DNA from: Streptomyces globisporus
GTDB taxonomy: Bacteria; Actinomycetota; Actinomycetes; Streptomycetales; Streptomycetaceae
Reading direction: 5' to 3'
Assembly (NCBI RefSeq): GCF_003501885.1
Contig: NZ_QWFA01000094.1
Coordinates: 5,873 to 48,129 of the forward strand
Length of the DNA stretch: 42,257 nt
The notes beneath the pieces are model-generated. The model was given only the letters and a program-made list of their open reading frames with translations, was not told the origin of the DNA and did no database searches. This document shows positions 26,034-33,958 of this stretch, in pieces. The translations under genes were made by a program, and so were the position numbers. The stretch's first letter is position 1. Each line of letters opens with the position of its first letter.

Positions 26034-27603
26034 CAGCTCGGCCGCAGGGCCGGAGCGCAGTTCCCGGGGAAAGATCGTCATGCTCGTCGACAACGGCGTC
26101 AACGGCGATTCCCGGGTGCAGAAGGAGGCCCGCTCGGCGGCGGAGGCCGGGTGGGACGTGGTGCTTCTGGGCAAGTCGCCCACCAAGAAGTCCCAGAAGT
26201 GGTGGCTGGGCGATGCCCAGGTCCGCCTGCTGCATGTGCCGACGCCCATGCACCGCCGCCGTCATGAGTACCGCAGGGCCGTTCTGCGCTCACCTCTCGC
26301 GTATCCGCCCGGTCCGCTCGCGGAGTACCGCAAGCAGCGGATGAAGGCGTGGCGCGCCGAGCTGAACGTCCGGAGCGTCGAGGCCAGGCGCAACGGTTCC
26401 TCGCTCGGTGCCGTGCGTCTGGTGCCCCCGCGCCTGCTCGCCAAGACGCTGAGCAAGTGGGTCCGTTTCCGGGCCGGCCGCACGGAGGCGCTCGCGCAGC
26501 GCCGCAAGAGCATGGACTCGCCGCTGGACCGCTTCACCACGGCCTTCTGGGTCCGCACCATGGGCGACCGGGCCTGGCGGCGCCTCGACCCGGCCCTGTG
26601 GGACTTCGAGCTGGCGTACGGGAAGGTCATCGACCGGCTCGAACCCGACGTGATCCACGCCAACGACTTCCGCATGCTCGGCGTGGCCGCGCGGGCGAAG
26701 CTGCGCGCCGAGGCCAAGGGCCGCAAGGTCAAGCTCCTCTGGGACGTGCACGAGTTCCTGCCCGGCATCAAGCCGTGGAACCCGCACCCGCGCTGGCACA
26801 TCGCGCAGTGCGGACACGAGCGGGAGTACGCCAAGTACGCCGACGCCGTCACCACGGTCTCCGGCACCCTGGCGGAGATGCTCGTCGAGCGCCACGGTCT
26901 GAAGGCCCTGCCGGAGGTGGTGCTGAACGCCCCGGACGCCGAGGTCTCCCCGGAGCAGGCCGCGGAGCCGGTGCCCGACCTGCGCGAGCTGTGCGGTATC
27001 GGCCCGGACGTCCCGCTGGCGGTCTACAGCGGTGCCGCGGCCCCGCAGCGGGGTCTCGACATCATGGTCGAGGGACTGCCCCAGCTCCCCGGCACGCACG
27101 TGGCCTTCGTCGTCCTGCGGCCCAACTCGGCCTACATGCAGGAACTCAAGGAACGAGCCGCCGAACTGGGCGTCTCGGACCGGCTGCACATCCTGCCGTA
27201 CGTGCCGCACTACCAGGTGGTCCCCTTCCTGTCCGCGGCCAGCGTGGGCGTCATCCCGATCCACCACTGGCCGAACCACGAGATCGCCCTGATCACCAAG
27301 TTCTTCGAGTACTCCCACGCCCGTCTGCCGTTCGTCGTGAGCGACGTCAAGACGATGGGGGAGATGGTCGCCCGGACCGGTCAGGGCGAGGTGTTCACCG
27401 CCGAGGACGTCTCCGACTACGTACGGGCGGTCAAGTCGGTGCTCGCCGACCCCGCGAAGTACCGCGCCGCCTACGCACGCGAGGGGCTGCTGGAGAACTG
27501 GACCTGGGAGGCGCAGGCCGAGGTCCTGGACGGCGTGTACACACGTCTGACCGGTGCCGAGCCGGTGAAGGCGCAACAGCCGGACTCCCAGGTGATGGCA
27601 TGA
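26023..27603 (+). CDS. GT4-like glycosyltransferase (GT-B fold)
   Basis: A 526-residue putative cytoplasmic or membrane-associated glycosyltransferase. The N-terminal domain opens KIVMLVDNGVNGDSRVQKEA and contains DVIHANDFRMLGVAA and WDVHEFLPG. The C-terminal donor domain has VYSGAAAPQRGLDIMVEGL, HILPYVPHYQVVPFLSAASVGVIP and the GT4-type ALITKFFEYSHARLPFVVSD. A basic segment near residues 95-160 (RKQRMKAWRAEL and onward) may contact the membrane or lie between the domains. Donor and acceptor are unknown; the sugar nucleotide made by the flanking genes is a plausible donor. The ATG overlaps the upstream gene, and its AGGAG site (26006-26010) is 12 bases away. It overlaps the next GT2 gene by ATGA. 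Confidence 0.85.
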   Translation: MAIDSSAAGPERSSRGKIVMLVDNGVNGDSRVQKEARSAAEAGWDVVLLGKSPTKKSQKWWLGDAQVRLLHVPTPMHRRRHEYRRAVLRSPLAYPPGPLAEYRKQRMKAWRAELNVRSVEARRNGSSLGAVRLVPPRLLAKTLSKWVRFRAGRTEALAQRRKSMDSPLDRFTTAFWVRTMGDRAWRRLDPALWDFELAYGKVIDRLEPDVIHANDFRMLGVAARAKLRAEAKGRKVKLLWDVHEFLPGIKPWNPHPRWHIAQCGHEREYAKYADAVTTVSGTLAEMLVERHGLKALPEVVLNAPDAEVSPEQAAEPVPDLRELCGIGPDVPLAVYSGAAAPQRGLDIMVEGLPQLPGTHVAFVVLRPNSAYMQELKERAAELGVSDRLHILPYVPHYQVVPFLSAASVGVIPIHHWPNHEIALITKFFEYSHARLPFVVSDVKTMGEMVARTGQGEVFTAEDVSDYVRAVKSVLADPAKYRAAYAREGLLENWTWEAQAEVLDGVYTRLTGAEPVKAQQPDSQVMA

Positions 27604-29219
27604 GACGAGAGCCCGACGTCACCGTCGTCGTCGCCGTCTACAACACCATGCCGTACCTCACGGAGTGCCTGGACTCCCTGATCCGGCAGAGCATCGGCCT
27701 GGAGCGGCTGGAGGTCGTGGCCGTCAACGACGGGTCGACCGACGGGAGCGGTGCCGAGCTCGACCGGTACGCCGAGCGCCATCCCGACGTCGTGAAGGTG
27801 CTCCACCAGCCGAACTCGGGCGGCCCCGCCGCGCCCAGCAACCGGGCGCTGGACGTGGCCACCGGCCGTTTCGTCTACTTCATAGGCGCGGACGACCACC
27901 TCGGCGAAGAGGCGCTGGAGCGGATGGTCTCCGCCGCCGACGCCAACGGGGCCGACGTGGTCGTCGGGAAGATGGTCGGCACGAACGGCCGGTACGTCCA
28001 CCAGAAGCTGTACGACGGGAACCACCCCGACATCAGCCTCTACGACTCGGCACTGCCCTTCACCCTGGCCAACACCAAGCTCTTCCGCCGCGAACTGGTG
28101 GAGAAGCACAGCCTCCGCTTCCCTGAGGACATGCCGGTCGGCAGCGACCAGCCGTTCACCATCGAGGCCTGCGTACGGGCCCGGAAGATCTCCGTCGTCT
28201 CCGACTACACCTGCTACTACGCGGTCAAGCGCGGCGACGCCAGCAACATCACCTACCGGGCGAACCACCTGGCCAGGCTCCGCTGCGTCGAGCGGATCAT
28301 CGAGCACACGGCCGGTCTGATCCCCGCGGGTCCGCAGCGCGACGCCGTCCTCAAGCGCCACTTCGACTGGGAACTGTCCAAGCTGCTCCAGCAGGACTTC
28401 CCCGCGCTCGACCTCGACACCCGGCGTCAGGTGTGCGAGGGCGTCGGCGCATTGGTGGACACCCACTTCACCGACGGCCTGCGCGACGGCACCGGGGTCA
28501 AGCGCCGGGTGCGCTTCGGCCTCGCCCGCAGCGGCGCCGTCGAGGAGCTCACCCGCGCCATCGCGGAGGAGACCGAGCACGGAGCGCCGCCCTTCCTGCT
28601 GGAGGGTGGCCGTGCCTTCGCCACCTACCCCGGATTCAGGGACCCGGCCGTCGGCCTCGACGACCGCTGGTACGAGGTGCTCGGCGAGACGGTGGCGGGC
28701 CGCCTCTCCGCCGGTACACGCCTGGAGTCGGCCGACTGGGACCAGCACGGCACGGAGATGTTCTGTGTCCTGAACCTGCGGGCCGGCATCACGGGGGACA
28801 CCTCCTCCGCCGTCGTCGCCCTGGCCCGGGGCGCCATGCCCCAGAGCGCCGACAAGGCAGGTGCGCGCAAGCTGCCGGCCGACGCCCCGCGCCCGCAGCG
28901 CGTCGGCACGCTCACCGTCGATGCCGCGGAGGACGGCGGCACCCTGCTGACCGCCCGCATCCCGCTGGCGGCCACCCGGGCCAAGAGGGGCGTCCGCCTC
29001 TACGTGGACGTGGCGGGCTCGACGTACGAGATCCCGGTCCGCACCCAAGGGCAGCCGATGCCGCTGGCACGCCGCTGGGGGACCACCGACCCCCACCGTG
29101 TCGCGGCGAGCCCGAACACGAAGGGCCGTCTCGTCATCACGACGGCCCCGCTGTGGGAACCGAAGCCCAGCGTGGGCGCGCGGCTGCGCCGAACGCTGTC
29201 CAGGTCGAAGAGGAAGTAA
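27600..29219 (+). CDS. TarS-like family 2 glycosyltransferase with C-terminal beta-rich extension
   Basis: A 539-residue GT-A enzyme. The catalytic part (about 1-330) has VTVVVAVYNTMPYLTECLDSL, VNDGSTDGSG, HQPNSGGPAAPSNRAL and the metal site GADDH (Asp98, Asp99). It continues FTLANTKLFRREL and ISVVSDYTCYYAVKRGDASN. This block aligns by eye with S. aureus TarS, which adds beta-GlcNAc to ribitol-phosphate teichoic acid. At the TarS catalytic-base position this protein has Ser182-Asp183 where TarS and the second GT2 in this window have Glu-Asp. The C-terminal 200 residues look beta-rich (GTLTVDAAEDGGTLLTARI), like the accessory domains of TarS, and end in a basic tail. It overlaps the GT4-like gene by four bases and is followed five bases later by the dehydrogenase gene. 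Confidence 0.85.
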   Translation: MRREPDVTVVVAVYNTMPYLTECLDSLIRQSIGLERLEVVAVNDGSTDGSGAELDRYAERHPDVVKVLHQPNSGGPAAPSNRALDVATGRFVYFIGADDHLGEEALERMVSAADANGADVVVGKMVGTNGRYVHQKLYDGNHPDISLYDSALPFTLANTKLFRRELVEKHSLRFPEDMPVGSDQPFTIEACVRARKISVVSDYTCYYAVKRGDASNITYRANHLARLRCVERIIEHTAGLIPAGPQRDAVLKRHFDWELSKLLQQDFPALDLDTRRQVCEGVGALVDTHFTDGLRDGTGVKRRVRFGLARSGAVEELTRAIAEETEHGAPPFLLEGGRAFATYPGFRDPAVGLDDRWYEVLGETVAGRLSAGTRLESADWDQHGTEMFCVLNLRAGITGDTSSAVVALARGAMPQSADKAGARKLPADAPRPQRVGTLTVDAAEDGGTLLTARIPLAATRAKRGVRLYVDVAGSTYEIPVRTQGQPMPLARRWGTTDPHRVAASPNTKGRLVITTAPLWEPKPSVGARLRRTLSRSKRK

Positions 29220-29224
29220 CCCCG

Positions 29225-30508
29225 ATGAACATCTGTGTAGTCGCGCTCGGCAAGATCGGGCTTCCGCTCGCCGTGCAGTTCGCCGCCAAGGGCCACAAGG
29301 TCATCGGCGCGGACGTCAACGAGAAGGTCGTCGACCTCGTCAACGCGGCCACCGAGCCGTTCCCCGGCGAGCACGACCTGGACGTCAAGCTGAAGGAGAC
29401 GGTCGGCGCCGGCCTGCTCTCCGCGACGACGGACACCACGGCCGCGGTCGCCGCGTCCGACGCCGTCGTGGTCGTCGTCCCGCTGTTCGTGGACGCCGAG
29501 GGCACCCCGGACTTCGGCTGGATGGACGCCGCCACCAAGGCCATCGCGGCCGGCCTCAAGCCCGGCACCCTGGTCAGCTACGAGACCACGCTCCCGGTCG
29601 GCACCACCCGTACCCGCTGGGCGCCGATGCTCGCCGAGGGCTCGGGCCTCACCCCCGGCGAGGACTTCCACCTGGTCTTCTCCCCGGAGCGGGTGCTCAC
29701 CGGCAGGGTCTTCGCCGACCTGCGCCGCTACCCCAAGCTCGTCGGTGGCATCGACGAGGCGTCCTCCGCCGCGGGCGTCGCCTTCTACGAGGCCGTCCTC
29801 GACTTCGACGAGCGCGAGGACCTGCCCCGCCCGAACGGCGTCTGGGACCTCGGCACGGCGGAGGCATCCGAGCTGGCGAAGCTCGCCGAGACCACCTACC
29901 GCGACGTCAACATCGGTCTGGCCAACCAGTTCGCCCGGTTCGCCGACCAGAACGGCATCGACGTCAAGAAGGTCATCGAGGCCTGCAACAGCCAGCCCTA
30001 CAGCCACATCCACCAGCCCGGCATCGCCGTGGGCGGCCACTGCATCCCGATCTACCCGCGGATGTACCTGTGGAACGACCCGGAGGCGACCGTCGTGCGT
30101 TCGGCCCGCGAGGCCAACGCCGCGATGCCCGCCTACGCCGTCGATCTGCTGGCCGCCGCCTACGGCGACCTGGACGGCGTCGGGGTCGTGGTGCTGGGCG
30201 CGGCCTACCGCGGGGGCGTCAAGGAGACCGCGTTCTCCGGTGTCTTCGGCGTCGTCGAGGCGCTGAAGGCGCGGGGCGCGGTGCCGTTCGTCTCGGACCC
30301 CATGTACACCCCGGAGGAGCTGACCGCGCTGGGCCTCGTCCCGCACGAGGGCCAAGCCGTCACCGCGGCGGTTCTCCAGGCCGACCACGCCGAGTACCGC
30401 GAGCTGTCCGCCGCCGACCTCCCGGACGTCCGGGTCCTGGTCGACGGCCGCCGTACGACGAACCCGGCCAACTGGGCGGGCGTGCGTCGCGTCGTCATCG
30501 GCGGCTGA
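29225..30508 (+). CDS. UDP-HexNAc 6-dehydrogenase (WbpA/WecC-like)
   Basis: A 427-residue NAD-dependent nucleotide-sugar dehydrogenase that oxidises C6 of a UDP-HexNAc to the uronic acid in two steps. The N-terminal Rossmann motif is VVALGKIGLPLAVQFAAKGHKVIGAD, a variant of the common GLGYVGLP. Central family motifs are YETTLPVGTTR, FSPERVLTGRVFADLRRYPKLVGG and ELAKLAETTYRDVNIGLANQFA. The catalytic thiol is Cys273 in VGGHCIPIYP, where most relatives have a final DP. The C-terminal domain has LGAAYRGGVKETAFSG. Within this operon it fits WbpA (UDP-GlcNAc to UDP-GlcNAcA); UDP-ManNAc dehydrogenase (WecC) cannot be excluded. ATG 29225 follows the GT2 stop by five bases, with GAGGAAG upstream inside that gene. 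A strong terminator follows. Confidence 0.92.
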   Translation: MNICVVALGKIGLPLAVQFAAKGHKVIGADVNEKVVDLVNAATEPFPGEHDLDVKLKETVGAGLLSATTDTTAAVAASDAVVVVVPLFVDAEGTPDFGWMDAATKAIAAGLKPGTLVSYETTLPVGTTRTRWAPMLAEGSGLTPGEDFHLVFSPERVLTGRVFADLRRYPKLVGGIDEASSAAGVAFYEAVLDFDEREDLPRPNGVWDLGTAEASELAKLAETTYRDVNIGLANQFARFADQNGIDVKKVIEACNSQPYSHIHQPGIAVGGHCIPIYPRMYLWNDPEATVVRSAREANAAMPAYAVDLLAAAYGDLDGVGVVVLGAAYRGGVKETAFSGVFGVVEALKARGAVPFVSDPMYTPEELTALGLVPHEGQAVTAAVLQADHAEYRELSAADLPDVRVLVDGRRTTNPANWAGVRRVVIGG

Positions 30509-30521
30509 GCCGTCCGAAGAG

Positions 30522-30563
30522 ACGGTGAGGGCGGGCGTCCTGCCGGACGCCCGCCCTCACCGT
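30522..30563. terminator. Bidirectional terminator between convergent dehydrogenase and acetyltransferase genes
   Basis: A perfect 19-bp stem (30522-30540 with 30545-30563) with loop TGCC, between the stops at 30508 and 30592. Confidence 0.9.
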
Positions 30564-30591
30564 GTGCTCCGCGATTCCGCGGAGGGGTGCC

Positions 30592-31188
30592 TCACCGCTC
30601 GGACAGCACGCCGTCCTTCTCGTCGTACAGCGTTCCGCTCTGCGGGCACTCCCACACGCCCGGCTCGTCCGGCCGCTCGGTCAGGCGGACTCCGGCCCGT
30701 CCGACCCAGCCGATCCGCCGCGCGGGCACGCCGACGACCAGGGCGAAGTCCGGCACGTCCTTGGTGACAACGGCGCCGGCCGCGACCATCGCCCACCGGC
30801 CGATACGGACCGGCGCGACGCAGACAGAGCGCGCGCCGAGGGAGGCGCCCTCGGCGACCTTCACGCCGACCGCCTCCCAGTCGCCGCCGCGCTTCTGCTT
30901 GCCGTCCGGGTCGACCGACCGCGGGTTGTGGTCGTTGGTGAGAACGACGGCGGGGCCGACGAAGACGCCGTCGCCGAGCTCGGCGGGCTCGTACACGAGG
31001 GCGTAGTTCTGCAGCTTCACGTTGTCGCCGATGCGCACACCGGTGCCGACGTACGCGCCGCGGCCGACGACGCAGCCCTCGCCGAGCTTCGCTCCCTCAC
31101 GGATCTGCGCCAGCTCCCAGACACTGGAGCCGTCCCCGATCTCGGCGGTCTCGTCGACCTGGGCGGTGGGCTGGACCCTGTAGTTCAC
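30592..31188 (-). CDS. WbpD-like UDP-sugar N-acetyltransferase (left-handed beta-helix)
   Basis: A 198-residue hexapeptide-repeat acyltransferase that would acetylate the 3-amino group of a UDP-3-amino-uronic acid using acetyl-CoA. It begins MNYRVQPTAQVDETAEIGDG and continues in beta-helix repeats (AKLGEGCVVGRGAYVG, VRIGDNVKLQN, AELGDGVFVGPAVVLTNDHNPRS). It ends with VGVPARRIGWVGRAG and a small domain, WECPQSGTLYDEKDG. This start, the NDHNPRS loop and the tail layout match Pseudomonas WbpD closely. GTG 31188 is chosen over longer in-frame starts because GAAAGG lies six bases upstream on this strand and homology begins there. It is the only gene of the sugar set on the minus strand, and it shares its upstream region with rplU. 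Confidence 0.9.
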   Translation of the reverse strand: MNYRVQPTAQVDETAEIGDGSSVWELAQIREGAKLGEGCVVGRGAYVGTGVRIGDNVKLQNYALVYEPAELGDGVFVGPAVVLTNDHNPRSVDPDGKQKRGGDWEAVGVKVAEGASLGARSVCVAPVRIGRWAMVAAGAVVTKDVPDFALVVGVPARRIGWVGRAGVRLTERPDEPGVWECPQSGTLYDEKDGVLSER

Positions 31189-31285
31189 GGCATGCCTTTC
31201 GGAGAGCTGATGCGCCCGGAAAGCATAAGGCGGGCGGCTCGCCGGCCCCGGCCCGCGGGCCCCGCCTGCGGTCCCGCGACCCGGT

Positions 31286-31314
31286 TTGACCCCCACACCC
31301 CGGCCCCGTAACCT
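31286..31314 (+). promoter_or_regulatory. Promoter of rplU-rpmA
   Basis: TTGACC (31286-31291) and TAACCT (31309-31314) are exactly 17 bases apart, a strong match to the principal sigma factor. A second TTGACC begins at 31314. The predicted leader of about 170 bases contains a GC hairpin (31424-31441) before the rplU ribosome site. The rest of the 301-base gap between the acetyltransferase and rplU holds no gene that I can see. Confidence 0.75.
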
Positions 31315-31489
31315 TGACCCTCGGTGTGTTTCCTTAACGCGCCCACCCCTGAGCACATCCCTCCCGGTAACGGTCGGTGTTCGCGCCGTCCGCCAGGAGA
31401 GGCCGCTCATCCTTCCGGATCGACACGGGCCCCGGCCCGTGCGGGCGGCTGGCATCAGGGGTTCCGTTCCGAGCGAGAGAGAGATCCGC

Positions 31490-31810
31490 GTGTACGCCAT
31501 CGTGCGCAGCGGTGGCCGCCAGCACAAGGTTGCTGTCGGCGACATCGTTGAGGTTGACAAGATTTCCACTGCCAAGGTTGGCGACACGGTCGAGCTCTCG
31601 ACCCTGCTCGTTGTCGACGGTGACGCGGTCACCAGCGACCCGTGGGTGCTGGACGGCATCAAGGTCACGGCCGAGATCGTGGACCACCACAAGGGCGCGA
31701 AGATCGACATCCTTCGCTACAAGAACAAGACCGGCTACCGCCGCCGCCAGGGTCACCGCCAGCAGTACACGGCGATCAAGGTCACCGGTATCCCCACGGC
31801 TGCGAAGTAA
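31490..31810 (+). CDS. rplU: 50S ribosomal protein L21
   Basis: L21 (106 aa, usual length), a 23S rRNA-binding protein of the large subunit. It begins [21 protein letters not shown], contains the basic stretch [18 protein letters not shown] and ends in the family-typical KVTGI. GTG 31490 is chosen because GAGAGAGAG lies just upstream and homology starts at the initiator; the open frame extends further upstream without support. It is followed 14 bases later by rpmA, the conserved L21-L27 pair, with a strong promoter about 175 bases upstream. Confidence 0.97.
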   Translation: MYAIVRSGGRQHKVAVGDIVEVDKISTAKVGDTVELSTLLVVDGDAVTSDPWVLDGIKVTAEIVDHHKGAKIDILRYKNKTGYRRRQGHRQQYTAIKVTGIPTAAK

Positions 31811-31824
31811 GGGACTGAGAACAC

Positions 31825-32082
31825 ATGGCACACAAGAAGGGCGCATCGTCCACTCGGAACGGGCGCGATTCCAATGCTCAGCGGCTCGGCGTGAAGCGCT
31901 TCGGCGGTCAGGCCGTCAACGCCGGTGAGATCCTGGTCCGCCAGCGCGGCACCCACTTCCACCCCGGGGCGGGCGTCGGCCGTGGCGGCGACGACACGCT
32001 GTTCGCGCTGACCGCCGGTGCGGTGGAGTTCGGCACGCACCGCGGCCGCAAGGTCGTGAACATCGTTCCGCTCGCCGTCTGA
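31825..32082 (+). CDS. rpmA: 50S ribosomal protein L27
   Basis: L27 (85 aa) lies near the peptidyl-transferase centre of the large subunit. The sequence begins [28 protein letters not shown], with the family motif [24 protein letters not shown]. There is no N-terminal extension of the sort cleaved in Firmicutes. AAGGGA, which includes the rplU stop region, supports ATG 31825. A hairpin separates it from obgE. Confidence 0.97.
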   Translation: MAHKKGASSTRNGRDSNAQRLGVKRFGGQAVNAGEILVRQRGTHFHPGAGVGRGGDDTLFALTAGAVEFGTHRGRKVVNIVPLAV

Positions 32083-32119
32083 GTCCTCTCGACGCGCGCA
32101 GAACGACACACAGCACCTT

Positions 32120-32172
32120 CCGAGGGCGGATCTCAGCTTTCCCGGTGAACGGGGAAGCGGGTCCGCCCTCGG
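32120..32172 (+). terminator. Hairpin between rpmA and obgE
   Basis: An 11-bp outer stem (32120-32130 with 32162-32172) encloses an inner hairpin (GCTTTCCC with GGGGAAGC). It probably ends or attenuates the ribosomal-protein transcript; the 54 bases that follow may hold an obgE promoter. Confidence 0.7.
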
Positions 32173-32226
32173 CGTGTTACGACAGAGACAATTCCGCATT
32201 TTCCGCTGTACCTGGAGGCACCCACC

Positions 32227-33663
32227 ATGACCACCTTCGTGGACCGCGTCGAGCTGCATGCCGCCGCGGGTAACGGAGGCCACGGCTGCGCCTCCGTACA
32301 CCGTGAGAAGTTCAAGCCGCTGGGCGGCCCCGACGGGGGCAACGGCGGCCGCGGCGGCGACGTGATCCTCGTCGTCGAGCAGTCCGTCACCACGCTGCTC
32401 GACTACCACCACCACCCCCACCGCAAGGCCACCAACGGCCAGCCCGGCGCCGGCGACAACCGCTCCGGAAAGGACGGCCAGGACCTGGTCCTGCCCGTCC
32501 CCGACGGCACCGTCGTCCTCGACAAGGCCGGGAACGTGCTCGCCGACCTCATCGGCCAGGGCACCACCTTCGTGGCCGGTCAGGGCGGCCGTGGCGGCCT
32601 CGGCAACGCCGCGCTGGCCTCGGCCCGCCGCAAGGCCCCCGGCTTCGCGCTGCTCGGCGAGCCGGGCGAGAGCCGCGACATCGTCCTGGAGCTCAAGACC
32701 GTCGCCGACGTGGCCCTCGTCGGCTACCCGAGCGCGGGCAAGTCCTCGCTGATCTCGGTCCTCTCCGCGGCCAAGCCGAAGATCGCGGACTACCCGTTCA
32801 CCACCCTCGTACCGAACCTCGGCGTCGTCACCGCCGGTTCGACCGTCTACACCATCGCCGACGTCCCGGGCCTCATTCCCGGCGCCAGCCAGGGCAAGGG
32901 CCTCGGCCTGGAGTTCCTGCGGCACGTCGAGCGCTGCTCGGTGCTCGTGCACGTCCTGGACACCGCCACCCTGGAGTCCGACCGCGACCCCGTCTCCGAC
33001 CTCGACATCATCGAGGAGGAGCTGCGCCAGTACGGCGGCCTGGAGGACCGGCCCCGCATCGTCGCCCTCAACAAGGTCGACATTCCTGACGGCCAGGACC
33101 TCGCCGACATGATCCGCCCCGACCTGGAGGCCCGCGGCTACCGCGTGTTCGAGGTCTCCGCCATCGCCCACAAGGGCCTCAACGAACTGAGCTACGCGCT
33201 CGCCGGGATCATCGCCGAGGCGCGCGCCACCAAGCCGAAGGAGGAGGCGACCCGCATCGTCATCCGTCCGAAGGCCGTCGACGACGCGGGCTTCACGGTC
33301 ACCGCCGAGGGCGAGGACCTCTACCGGGTGCGCGGCGAGAAGCCCGAGCGCTGGGTGCGCCAGACCGACTTCAACAACGACGAGGCCGTCGGCTACCTCG
33401 CCGACCGGCTCAGCCGCCTCGGGGTCGAGGACGAACTGGTCAAGGCGGGCGCCCGGGCCGGGGACGGCGTCGCGATCGGCCCCGAGGACAACGCGGTCGT
33501 CTTCGACTGGGAGCCGACCATGCAGGCCGGCGCGGAGATGCTCGGCCGCCGCGGCGAGGACCACCGCATGGAGGCCCCGCGCCCCGCGGCGCAGCGCCGC
33601 AAGGACCGCGAGGCCGAACGCGACGACGCCCAGAAGGAATACGACGAGTTCGACCCCTTCTAA
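32227..33663 (+). CDS. obgE: Obg family GTPase
   Basis: An essential GTPase (478 aa) tied to 50S assembly and, in Streptomyces, to the start of aerial growth. It has the glycine-rich Obg fold (about 1-160, with [14 protein letters not shown] and [14 protein letters not shown]). The G domain follows with P-loop GYPSAGKS (166-173), DVPGLI, NKVD and SAIA, and then the C-terminal OCT domain (about 340-425). The acidic/basic tail ends YDEFDPF. ATG 32227 has GGAGG eight bases upstream. Its place after rplU-rpmA is conserved across bacteria. In many streptomycetes proB lies downstream; in this window a wall-polymer block follows instead. Confidence 0.97.
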   Translation: MTTFVDRVELHAAAGNGGHGCASVHREKFKPLGGPDGGNGGRGGDVILVVEQSVTTLLDYHHHPHRKATNGQPGAGDNRSGKDGQDLVLPVPDGTVVLDKAGNVLADLIGQGTTFVAGQGGRGGLGNAALASARRKAPGFALLGEPGESRDIVLELKTVADVALVGYPSAGKSSLISVLSAAKPKIADYPFTTLVPNLGVVTAGSTVYTIADVPGLIPGASQGKGLGLEFLRHVERCSVLVHVLDTATLESDRDPVSDLDIIEEELRQYGGLEDRPRIVALNKVDIPDGQDLADMIRPDLEARGYRVFEVSAIAHKGLNELSYALAGIIAEARATKPKEEATRIVIRPKAVDDAGFTVTAEGEDLYRVRGEKPERWVRQTDFNNDEAVGYLADRLSRLGVEDELVKAGARAGDGVAIGPEDNAVVFDWEPTMQAGAEMLGRRGEDHRMEAPRPAAQRRKDREAERDDAQKEYDEFDPF

Positions 33664-33676
33664 ACGCTCCGCACCC

Positions 33677-33702
33677 CGGCCCGTCTCTGCGGAGGCGGGC
33701 CG
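33677..33702 (+). terminator. Short hairpin after obgE
   Basis: A 7-bp GC stem (33677-33683 with 33696-33702) lies 14 bases after the obgE stop; a likely but modest terminator. Confidence 0.5.
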
Positions 33703-33740
33703 TCCGGTAGCCTCGGGGCCGGGCGCAGGCGGTTTCCGCC

Positions 33741-33812
33741 GGTCACGCCGGGTGAACGTGCTGCAGATGTGCGGATTGAGCAACACATCTGTGGGGTCGG
33801 TCACCCCGGGTG
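33741..33812 (+). promoter_or_regulatory. Repeat-rich candidate control region upstream of the CDP-ribitol gene
   Basis: A 14-base direct repeat of the form GGTCACnCCGGGTG occurs at 33741-33754 and 33799-33812 (13 of 14 identical). Between the copies lies an 8-bp inverted repeat, CAGATGTG (33764-33771) and CACATCTG (33784-33791). The region is in the 295-base gap before the cytidylyltransferase gene, where no other gene is visible. I cannot place a clear -10/-35 pair. Confidence 0.45.
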
Positions 33813-33958
33813 TCACCTCGGCAGCGCCCAACCTCCCTGGCCAGAGGGTGAACTGCGGGTTTCCGCGGGGCGAGCGACGGACGACGTCCACCTTGCGAGA
33901 CGGTCACGGAGAGTGCGACCATCACACTGTTCCCCCGTCATAGCAAGGTAGGTCGTCT

